Positions 1-5,080 of a DNA stretch of 5,080 nucleotides are shown here, piece after piece. This DNA comes from an uncultured Rhodospirillales bacterium. GTDB taxonomy: Bacteria; Pseudomonadota; Alphaproteobacteria; Acetobacterales; Acetobacteraceae. The notes under the pieces are model-generated. The model worked only from the letters and a program-made list of their open reading frames with translations, was not told the DNA's origin and did not search any database. How positions within the stretch are numbered: the stretch's first letter is position 1; every line of letters starts with the position of its first letter. A program made the translations under genes and the position numbers. The stretch spans positions 1-5,080 of the forward strand of contig CAIVDX010000417.1 in assembly GCA_903904805.1 (NCBI GenBank), given 5' to 3'.

Positions 1-542
1 CGGAAATAGGCGCCGAGGAGGTCGGCACGTTCCTCGGGCGGGAGGTGACCGGCGAAGGCAGCGTGGGCATCGGGGAAGATGCGGGCGAGGCCGTGCATGA
101 ACCATTCGACCTCGGCGGTGCGGCCGAGGAAGACGCCGCGCAGGACGCAGCCAATGACGCGGGTTGGGTGGGCCTGGGCGTAGGCCAGCGCGAGGGTGGA
201 GCCCCAGCTGCCACCGAAGAGGAGCCATTGTTCGATGCCGAGATGGCGACGCAGGGCCTCGATGTCGTCGACCAGGTGTGGGGTGGTGTTGTTGTTGAGC
301 GAGCCGAGCGGGCGGGAGCGGCCGGCGCCGCGCTGGTCGAAGATCACCACGCGCCAGAAGCTGGGGTCGAAGAAGCGGCGATGGACGGAGCCGGCGCCCG
401 CACCGGGGCCGCCATGGAGGAACAGCGCGGCACGGCCATTGGGGTTGCCGACCTGTTCCCAATACATCACGTGCTCGTCGGACAGCGGCAGATAGCCGGT
501 CTCGAACGGGCCGATATCGGGGAAGAGGTCACCACGGGGCAT
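1..542 (-). CDS. pip: Proline iminopeptidase (alpha/beta hydrolase, peptidase family S33), N-terminal part, cut by the window edge
   Basis: The enzyme releases N-terminal proline from peptides in the cytoplasm. I translated the minus strand from the ATG at 542-540: 180 codons stay open to the window edge, so the C-terminal part is missing (family members are usually about 310-320 aa). Visible motifs are the oxyanion-hole HGGPG at residues 43-47, FDQRGAGRS at 68-76, and the nucleophile elbow GGSWGS at 110-115, with Ser112 as the predicted catalytic serine. The later stretch LRGVFLGR...EW (about 134-147) is also typical of prolyl iminopeptidases at the entry to the cap domain. The catalytic Asp and His lie beyond the edge. 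The start is well fixed, because an in-frame TAG lies three codons upstream (554-552). No Shine-Dalgarno sequence is visible before it. The gene is divergent from ftsK. Codons end mainly in C, unlike the G-ending codons of the plus-strand genes. Confidence 0.93.
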   Translation of the reverse strand, partial: MPRGDLFPDIGPFETGYLPLSDEHVMYWEQVGNPNGRAALFLHGGPGAGAGSVHRRFFDPSFWRVVIFDQRGAGRSRPLGSLNNNTTPHLVDDIEALRRHLGIEQWLLFGGSWGSTLALAYAQAHPTRVIGCVLRGVFLGRTAEVEWFMHGLARIFPDAHAAFAGHLPPEERADLLGAYF

Positions 543-572
543 GGGCGATTTCTACGGCAATCCGGCGTGGGA

Positions 573-590
573 AGGCCAGGGGGCTGGCCT
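573..590. repeat. Perfect 7-bp inverted repeat with a 4-base loop
   Basis: AGGCCAG at 573-579 and its exact reverse complement CTGGCCT at 584-590 flank GGGG. It could be an operator dyad or form a short hairpin if transcribed. No T-tract follows on either strand, so it does not look like an intrinsic terminator. Its last three bases overlap the first copy of the tandem repeat that follows. Confidence 0.6.
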
Positions 591-627
591 GCCGGACTTG
601 CGAGGCGCCTGGCGGACTTGCGAAGCG
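588..627. repeat. Two tandem copies of a 20-bp unit
   Basis: The units at 588-607 and 608-627 are adjacent and match at 18 of 20 positions, with the pattern CCTGsCGGACTTGCGArGCG (s = C then G; r = G then A). An 8-bp palindrome, AGGCGCCT, sits across the junction at 603-610. A 20-bp period is near two helical turns, so both copies would face the same side of the DNA, as tandem regulator sites often do. It may equally be a chance local duplication. Confidence 0.65.
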
Positions 628-677
628 GATGTCACATGGCGGAGTAATTCGGTTTGGGGATGTCCGCGGCGGCTTCG

Positions 678-686
678 TGCTAGGAT
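678..686 (+). promoter_or_regulatory. Candidate extended -10 promoter element for ftsK
   Basis: TGCTAGGAT matches the extended -10 form TGn followed by a -10 hexamer, where TAGGAT shares four of six bases with TATAAT. The only TTG-like -35 nearby is TTGGGG at 654-659, with a spacer of about 21 bp. That is long, so the TGn extension would have to compensate. Transcription would start near 693, leaving a leader of about 20 nt that just includes the ribosome binding site. This is a motif match only. Confidence 0.35.
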
Positions 687-696
687 GGCTCCGGTT

Positions 697-704
697 GGGG
701 AGAG
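697..704 (+). promoter_or_regulatory. Ribosome binding site that decides the ftsK start
   Basis: GGGGAGAG lies 7 nt before the ATG at 712 and gives good Shine-Dalgarno complementarity at normal spacing. The in-frame upstream ATGs at 541 and 685 lack such a site, and 685 falls inside the candidate -10 element. Confidence 0.7.
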
Positions 705-711
705 CGACCTG

Positions 712-3234
712 ATGTCAGGCACAGCGGCGCGGCGTCGATTTGTCTCGCAGGCCACGATGGATGGGCTGCGGCGGCGTGCCGGGCTGCTGCTGGGCAGTGT
801 GCTGGCGCTGGGCGGCGCGTATGTGGTGCTGTCGTTGATCGGGTATGATCCGTCCGATCCCTCCTTGAACACGGCGAGCGCGGGGCCGACGCATAATCCG
901 GCGGGTCCGCTGGGCGCGGCGATCGCGGATATTTTACTGCAGGGATTCGGGCTGGCAGGGCTGTTGCCGGCACTGGCGCTGGTGGCATGGGGCGGCCGGG
1001 CGGTGGCGCATCGGAAGCTCAATCTGCCGGTGCGGATGCTGGCGCTGCTGGTGGCGCTGCCGCTGCTGGGTGGCGTGCTTGGGATGATCCCCACGCATGG
1101 TCCGGCGGTTTGGCCGACACGGGCGGGGCTGGGTGGGGCGTCTGGCCTGCTGGTCGGGCCTTGGGCGGTGGGGCTGGGTGAGCGGATGGGCGCGCAACCG
1201 GGCGGGCTGGCGGCGACCATCGCGCTCGTGGCGGCGGCAGTTTCCCTCAGTTTGCTCGCGTTGGGTCTGTCGGTGCGCGACTGGGCGTTCGCCCTGCGCT
1301 TCGGGGCACGCGGGATGGGGGCCGGGCGGCGCGGTGCGGGGGCGGCGCGGCAACTGCCGGGCTGGCTGTTCCGACCGATCGCGCCGACGCCGGAGGTCGA
1401 TGATTTGCCGATCGCGCCACCCACCGGCTGGTGGCGTGGGCTGTGGGTGCGGCTGCGGCCTGATCCGCTGCTGGCGCGGCGCACCCCGCCGATGCCGCCG
1501 ATCCCGCAGGGCCTGAAGCCGATGGTGTCGTCACGGGCAGAGCCCTCGGTCGGTCGGTCGGCGGTGCCTGCCTATGAGGACGACGTGCCGGCCGAGCCCA
1601 GCGTCGCCCCGGAGCCGGTGCTGACGAGCGGGGGCCGGTTGAAGCCGGTGCGGGCGATCACGCCGCGTGCGGCACCGGTGCGTCCGGCGCCGCAGCAGAC
1701 GATGCTCGATCTGGAGCCGACCGGCTGGCGCATGCCGGGGCTGGATCTGCTCAAGCCCGCACCGGAGCGCGCCGCCACCGGCCCCTCCGCGGAGGGGCTG
1801 CAGAATAACGCGCGGCTGCTGGAGACGGTGCTGTCGGATTACGGCGTCGAAGGCGTGATCCGGGAGATCCGGCCGGGTCCGGTGGTGACATTGTATGAGC
1901 TGGAGCCGGCGCCGGGCATTCGCTCCGCACGGGTGATCGGGCTGGCGGACGACATCGCGCGCAGCCTGTCGGTGCTGGCGGTGCGCATCGCCACGGTGCC
2001 GGGGCGCAATGCCATCGGCATCGAGGTGCCGAATGCGCGGCGAGAGACGGTGTATCTGTCGGAACTGTTGGGCAGCAAGGCGTGGGCGGAGAACCCGTCG
2101 CGTTTGGTGCTGGCGCTGGGCAAGGACATTTCGGGCGAGCCTGTGGTGGCCGATCTGGCGCGGATGCCGCATCTGCTGATCGCCGGCACCACCGGCTCGG
2201 GCAAATCGGTCGGCGTGAACGCGATGATCCTGTCGCTGCTGTATCGCCTCAGCCCGGATGAGTGTCGGCTGATCCTGATCGATCCGAAGATGCTGGAGCT
2301 CTCGGTGTATGAGGGCATTCCGCATCTGATGGCGCCGGTCGTCACCGAGCCGAAAAAGGCCGTGGTGGCGCTGAAATGGACAGTGCGGGAGATGGAGCGC
2401 CGCTATCGTGCGATGAGCCAGCTCGGGGTGCGCAATATCGGCGGCTACAACGATCGCGTGGCCGATGCGCGGGCGAAGGGTGAGGTGATCAGCCGGCGAG
2501 TGCAGACCGGGTTCGATGCCGAGACCGGTCGGCCGGTGCATGAGGAGCAGCCTCTGGCGCTCGAGAAGTTGCCCTTCATCGTGGTGATCATCGACGAGAT
2601 GGCTGATCTGATGATGGTCGCCGGCAAGGAGATCGAGGTGGCGGTGCAGCGCCTGGCGCAGATGGCACGCGCGGCGGGCATTCACGTGGTGATGGCCACC
2701 CAGCGGCCCTCGGTTGACGTGATCACCGGCACCATCAAGGCGAACTTCCCGACCCGCATCAGCTTCCAGGTGATCAGCAAGTTCGACAGCCGCACCATCC
2801 TGGGCGAGCAGGGGGCGGAGCAGCTGCTGGGTCAGGGCGACCTGCTTTACATGGTGGGCGGTGGGCGCATCACCCGCGTGCATGGGCCCTTCGTGGCCGA
2901 TCGTGAGGTGGAGGACATCGTGGCGTTCCTGCGCGAGCAGGGCGAGCCGGCCTATGTTGAAGAAGTCACCGAGGCGGAGGAAGAGGAATCCGGGGGGGGT
3001 GGCAATCTTCCGGCGACGATCGGCGGGCTGGATGGCACTTTGTATGACCAGGCGGTGGCGCTGGTGGCGCGTGAGGGCAAGGCGAGCACCAGCTTTGTCC
3101 AGCGGCATCTGAACATCGGCTACAACAAGGCGGCGAAGCTGATCGAGCAGATGGAGAAAGAGGGCGTGGTGAGCTCGGCGAACCATGTCGGCAAGCGCGA
3201 GGTTCTCGTCCGGCGCACAGACCAAGATGATTGA
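712..3234 (+). CDS. ftsK: FtsK/SpoIIIE-family DNA translocase
   Basis: FtsK is a septum-anchored, ATP-driven hexameric motor that pumps chromosome termini across the closing septum and activates XerCD recombination at dif. The 840-aa protein has the full architecture. A membrane domain covers about residues 23-187, with segments near 24-45, 78-97, 108-126 and 165-187 and a weaker one around 139-158. A Pro-rich linker follows (about 215-355), then the alpha and beta motor domains. The motor shows Walker A GTTGSGKS (492-499), Walker B FIVVIIDE (622-629) and the family motif ATQRPS (662-667). After an acidic, Gly-rich hinge (about 749-764), a winged-helix gamma domain covers about 774-835 (TSFVQRHLNIGYNKAA), the part that reads KOPS and contacts XerD. 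The start at 712 is chosen for its ribosome binding site; an in-frame ATG at 757 is possible but has no better signal. Length is normal for the family. It leads a probable three-gene operon. Confidence 0.97.
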   Translation: MSGTAARRRFVSQATMDGLRRRAGLLLGSVLALGGAYVVLSLIGYDPSDPSLNTASAGPTHNPAGPLGAAIADILLQGFGLAGLLPALALVAWGGRAVAHRKLNLPVRMLALLVALPLLGGVLGMIPTHGPAVWPTRAGLGGASGLLVGPWAVGLGERMGAQPGGLAATIALVAAAVSLSLLALGLSVRDWAFALRFGARGMGAGRRGAGAARQLPGWLFRPIAPTPEVDDLPIAPPTGWWRGLWVRLRPDPLLARRTPPMPPIPQGLKPMVSSRAEPSVGRSAVPAYEDDVPAEPSVAPEPVLTSGGRLKPVRAITPRAAPVRPAPQQTMLDLEPTGWRMPGLDLLKPAPERAATGPSAEGLQNNARLLETVLSDYGVEGVIREIRPGPVVTLYELEPAPGIRSARVIGLADDIARSLSVLAVRIATVPGRNAIGIEVPNARRETVYLSELLGSKAWAENPSRLVLALGKDISGEPVVADLARMPHLLIAGTTGSGKSVGVNAMILSLLYRLSPDECRLILIDPKMLELSVYEGIPHLMAPVVTEPKKAVVALKWTVREMERRYRAMSQLGVRNIGGYNDRVADARAKGEVISRRVQTGFDAETGRPVHEEQPLALEKLPFIVVIIDEMADLMMVAGKEIEVAVQRLAQMARAAGIHVVMATQRPSVDVITGTIKANFPTRISFQVISKFDSRTILGEQGAEQLLGQGDLLYMVGGGRITRVHGPFVADREVEDIVAFLREQGEPAYVEEVTEAEEEESGGGGNLPATIGGLDGTLYDQAVALVAREGKASTSFVQRHLNIGYNKAAKLIEQMEKEGVVSSANHVGKREVLVRRTDQDD

Positions 3235-3245
3235 CGCTCCGCGTC

Positions 3246-3253
3246 GGGAGAGG
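3246..3253 (+). promoter_or_regulatory. Ribosome binding site for the DUF2237 gene
   Basis: GGGAGAGG ends 4 nt before the ATG at 3258 (its GGGAG core is 7 nt away). It favours that ATG over an in-frame TTG at 3231, which overlaps the ftsK stop codon and would add nine residues (MTLRVGRGR) that do not resemble the family. Confidence 0.65.
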
Positions 3254-3257
3254 ACGA

Positions 3258-3674
3258 ATGACCCCGTTTGATGACGCCGGCGGTGGCGGCGGGCGTCGGC
3301 CGTCGCTGAATGTGCTGGGCGGGCCGCTGCGGCCCTGCTCGGTGAATCCGGTGACGGGGTTTTTCCGTAACGGGTGTTGCGATACCGCGCCGGCGGATAT
3401 TGGCAGCCATACCGTGTGCGCGGTGATGTCGGCGGCGTTTTTGGAATATTCGGCGTCGGTCGGGAATGACCTGGCGACGCCAGCGCCGCAGTTTGGTTTC
3501 GCCGGACTGAAGCCGGGCGATCGCTGGTGCCTGTGCGCGCCGCGCTGGGAGCAGGCGCGGCGGGCCGGGTTCGCACCGAATGTGGTGCTGAATGCCACCC
3601 ATCAGGGGGCGCTGGAATTTTGTTCGCTTGAGGATCTGCGTGACCACGCGGAGCCCGAGCCGGGATTGGGATAG
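3258..3674 (+). CDS. DUF2237 family protein, cysteine-rich, function unknown
   Basis: This 138-aa soluble protein matches my recollection of the DUF2237 family over nearly its whole length. Diagnostic stretches are LNVLGGPLRPCS (17-28), PVTGFFRNGCC (31-41), GSHTVCAVM (49-57), the GND at 69-71, GFAGLKPGDRWCLCAPRW (80-97), and PNVVLNATHQGALE (107-120). It has seven cysteines: C27, C40, C41, C54, C91, C93 and C122. Those in the PCS, GCC, TVC and CLC motifs sit in the family-like blocks and could bind a metal or act in redox chemistry; that is inference. There is no signal peptide and no membrane segment. The first 15 residues are Gly/Arg-rich and probably disordered. It starts 23 bp after ftsK and ends 3 bp before the flavoenzyme gene, so it is probably co-transcribed with both. 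No enzymatic role can be assigned from the sequence. Confidence 0.9.
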   Translation: MTPFDDAGGGGGRRPSLNVLGGPLRPCSVNPVTGFFRNGCCDTAPADIGSHTVCAVMSAAFLEYSASVGNDLATPAPQFGFAGLKPGDRWCLCAPRWEQARRAGFAPNVVLNATHQGALEFCSLEDLRDHAEPEPGLG

Positions 3675-3677
3675 AGC

Positions 3678-5078
3678 ATGGACCACTCGGAGTTGCTCGC
3701 CACACTCGCAGGCATTGTGGGCGAGGCGCAGGTGATCACCGCGGCGCACGACATCGAGCCCTACGTGAATGACTGGCGGCGGATGTTCGGCGCGCCGGCG
3801 ATCTGCGCGGTGCGGCCGGCCAATACGGCCGAGGTTTCCGCCGTGGTGCGGGCCTGTGCGGCGGCGCGCGTGGCGATCGTGCCGCAGGGGGGCAATACCG
3901 GGCTCGCCGGTGGCGGCGTGCCGCTGGGCGATGCGCCGCAGGTGGTTCTTTCATTGGCACGGCTGAACAGGATCCGCGATGTGGATGCTGTCGGGCTGAC
4001 GATGCTCGTCGAGGCCGGGGTGGTGCTGCAGGAAGCGCAGTTGGCGGCCACCGACGCCGGGCTTCTGCTGCCGATCAGCTTCGGCGCGCAGGGCTCCGCG
4101 CGGGTGGGGGGCGTGATCTCCACCAATGCCGGCGGGGTGAATGTGCTGCGCTACGGCATGACCCGACAATCGGTGCTGGGGCTGGAGGTGGTGCTGGCGG
4201 ATGGGTCGGTGGTGGACGGGCTGCGCCGGCTGCACAAGGACAATGCCGGCTATGACTGGAAGCAGATCTTCATCGGCTCGGAAGGCACGCTCGGCATCGT
4301 GACGGCGGCCGTGCTGCGGCTGGTACCGAAGCCGACGCAGCGTGTGACCGCGCTGCTGGCGGTGGCCGATCCGGCGGCCGCCTTGGCGCTGCTGGCGCGG
4401 GCGCGGGTGTCCTTAGGCGATTGCATCACCGCGTTCGAGCTGATCTCCGGCAAGTCGCTCGCCATTGTGGCCGACCATATTGGCCGCGCCAGCCCGCTGG
4501 CGGCCGCACCCTGGTTTGTGCTGATCGAGGCATCGAGCTCGTTGGCCGGCCTGCGCGACGCGGTGGAGGAGGTGCTGGGCGCGGCGCTGGAGGCGGAGGA
4601 GGCGACCGACGGGGTGCTGGCGGAGTCGGAAAGCCAGGCGAACGATCTGTGGTCGTTGCGCGAGCACATCACCGATGCGGAGAAGGCGGCGGGCCCCTCG
4701 GTGAAGCATGATGTGAGCGTGCCGGTGGCCGATATTCCAGCCTTTCTGGAGGCAGCGGCGGCCGCGGTTGCGGCGGCGCATGAGGGGGCATGGGTGAATG
4801 CCTTCGGCCATGTCGGCGACGGCAATATCCATTTCAATGTGGTGATACCGCCTGCCATGGAACCGCACGCGGTGAACCACACGGTGCATGAGATCGTGGC
4901 GGGCTTCGGCGGGTCCATTTCCGCCGAGCATGGCATCGGCCAGTATCGCACCGGTGAACTGGAGACCTACAAATCGGCCCCCGAGAAGGCACTCCAGCAC
5001 CTGCTCAAATCGGCGCTGGACCCTGCCGGGCGGTTGAATCCCGGCAAGGTCCTGTTCGCGTCACCGAAGCGAAGCTAG
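3678..5078 (+). CDS. FAD-linked oxidoreductase, D-2-hydroxyglutarate dehydrogenase-like (GlcD/DLD family)
   Basis: This flavoenzyme oxidises a D-2-hydroxyacid to the 2-oxoacid. D-2-hydroxyglutarate is the best guess; D-lactate or glycolate are alternatives. The 466-aa protein has an N-terminal PCMH-type FAD domain (about 40-220) with PQGGNTGLAGGGVP (69-82), GSARVGGVISTNAGG (139-153) and GSEGTLGIVT (200-209). The C-terminal FAD-oxidase domain (about 222-461) carries GHVGDGNIHFN (377-387), SAEHGIG (415-421) and DPAGRLNPGKVL (448-459). From remembered human D2HGDH numbering, the substrate residues correspond to R328, T332, K343 and N387, and the metal ligands to H378, H385 and E417, with H418 as the active-site histidine; the spacing fits. 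No signal peptide or membrane segment is seen, so it is probably cytoplasmic, passing electrons to an unknown acceptor. The ATG follows the DUF2237 stop by 3 bp, with only a weak GGGA at 3668-3671 as ribosome binding site, suggesting translational coupling. The gene is complete, with a TAG two bases from the window end. Confidence 0.85.
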   Translation: MDHSELLATLAGIVGEAQVITAAHDIEPYVNDWRRMFGAPAICAVRPANTAEVSAVVRACAAARVAIVPQGGNTGLAGGGVPLGDAPQVVLSLARLNRIRDVDAVGLTMLVEAGVVLQEAQLAATDAGLLLPISFGAQGSARVGGVISTNAGGVNVLRYGMTRQSVLGLEVVLADGSVVDGLRRLHKDNAGYDWKQIFIGSEGTLGIVTAAVLRLVPKPTQRVTALLAVADPAAALALLARARVSLGDCITAFELISGKSLAIVADHIGRASPLAAAPWFVLIEASSSLAGLRDAVEEVLGAALEAEEATDGVLAESESQANDLWSLREHITDAEKAAGPSVKHDVSVPVADIPAFLEAAAAAVAAAHEGAWVNAFGHVGDGNIHFNVVIPPAMEPHAVNHTVHEIVAGFGGSISAEHGIGQYRTGELETYKSAPEKALQHLLKSALDPAGRLNPGKVLFASPKRS

Positions 5079-5080
5079 CA

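Larger units (their letters stand above)
543..711. promoter_or_regulatory. Divergent intergenic region between pip and ftsK
   Basis: These 169 bp separate two divergently transcribed genes and should hold both promoters. In order they contain a possible minus-strand -10 element touching the pip start, a perfect 7-bp inverted repeat, a 20-bp tandem duplication, a slightly more AT-rich stretch around 631-656, an extended -10 candidate for ftsK at 678-686, and the ftsK ribosome binding site. An open frame runs through the region into ftsK from an ATG at 541, but that ATG lies on top of the pip start. The residues it would add upstream of 712 look neither conserved nor like an FtsK N-terminus. 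I therefore treat the region as non-coding. Confidence 0.7.
712..5078 (+). other. Probable three-gene operon: ftsK, DUF2237, D2HGDH-like
   Basis: The three genes point the same way, with gaps of 23 bp and 3 bp. Neither gap has room for a promoter or contains a terminator-like hairpin with a T-tract. Co-transcription from the region upstream of 712 is inferred; an internal promoter inside ftsK cannot be excluded. Confidence 0.6.

Noticed and set aside
573..590. Intrinsic terminator
   Set aside because: The stem is GC-rich, but no run of T follows on either strand, and the position upstream of both genes does not call for a terminator.
45..647. A 200-residue plus-strand open frame over the left end
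   Set aside because: It is antisense to the proline iminopeptidase, whose motifs HGGPG and GGSWGS are clear on the minus strand. The plus-strand translation is Ala/Gly/Glu-rich with no family signature.
541..711. An N-terminal extension of FtsK from the ATG at 541, adding 57 residues
   Set aside because: That ATG overlaps the pip start codon on the other strand and has no ribosome binding site. The extension runs through the inverted and tandem repeats. The ATG at 712 has a good Shine-Dalgarno sequence and gives a normal FtsK N-terminus.
1531..3705. A 724-residue open frame on the minus strand antisense to ftsK
   Set aside because: It is a shadow of ftsK. Strong codon-position bias in GC-rich DNA keeps the opposite frame free of stops. 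Its translation is rich in His, Arg, Gln and Pro and has no recognisable domain, while the plus strand encodes an intact FtsK.
4250..5000. Minus-strand open frames of 195 and 233 residues in the right part
   Set aside because: Both are antisense shadows of the FAD-linked oxidoreductase, which is intact and motif-complete on the plus strand.
1..5080. Mobile element, CRISPR array, toxin-antitoxin pair, defence system or tRNA
   Set aside because: I found no transposase or integrase motifs, no spaced direct-repeat series beyond the two tandem 20-bp copies, no small paired genes and no tRNA-like cloverleaf. Composition is uniform, with no sign of a transferred island.

Overview
This window is a high-GC, gene-dense stretch of a bacterial chromosome. 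The gene set is an FtsK with a membrane domain, motor and gamma domain, a DUF2237 protein, and a D-2-hydroxyglutarate dehydrogenase-like flavoenzyme. Together with strongly G/C-ending codons, it suggests an alphaproteobacterium, possibly of the Acetobacteraceae/Rhodospirillales type. That placement is an inference from style and gene content, not from a marker gene.

Layout. Positions 1-542 hold the N-terminal 180 residues of a proline iminopeptidase on the minus strand, cut off by the left window edge. Positions 543-711 are a 169-bp divergent intergenic region. It contains a perfect 7-bp inverted repeat, a 20-bp tandem duplication, a candidate extended -10 promoter and the ftsK ribosome binding site. 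Three plus-strand genes follow with almost no gaps: ftsK (712-3234, 840 aa), a 138-aa DUF2237 protein (3258-3674) and a 466-aa FAD-linked oxidoreductase (3678-5078). The gaps are 23 bp and 3 bp, so the three are probably co-transcribed.

How the genes relate. FtsK is the septal DNA translocase that clears and resolves chromosome termini at division. The flavoenzyme oxidises a D-2-hydroxyacid, most likely D-2-hydroxyglutarate, and passes electrons onward. DUF2237 has no established function; its conserved cysteines suggest a metal-binding or redox role, but this is not proven. Nothing in the sequence shows a functional link between cell division and the two downstream genes beyond their operon-like spacing.

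I see no mobile element, CRISPR array, tRNA, rRNA or defence system, and no sign of an undescribed multi-gene system. The best second-look items are the small repeats in the divergent promoter region, the uncharacterised cysteine-rich DUF2237 protein, and a run of eight G residues at the ftsK motor/gamma-domain boundary.
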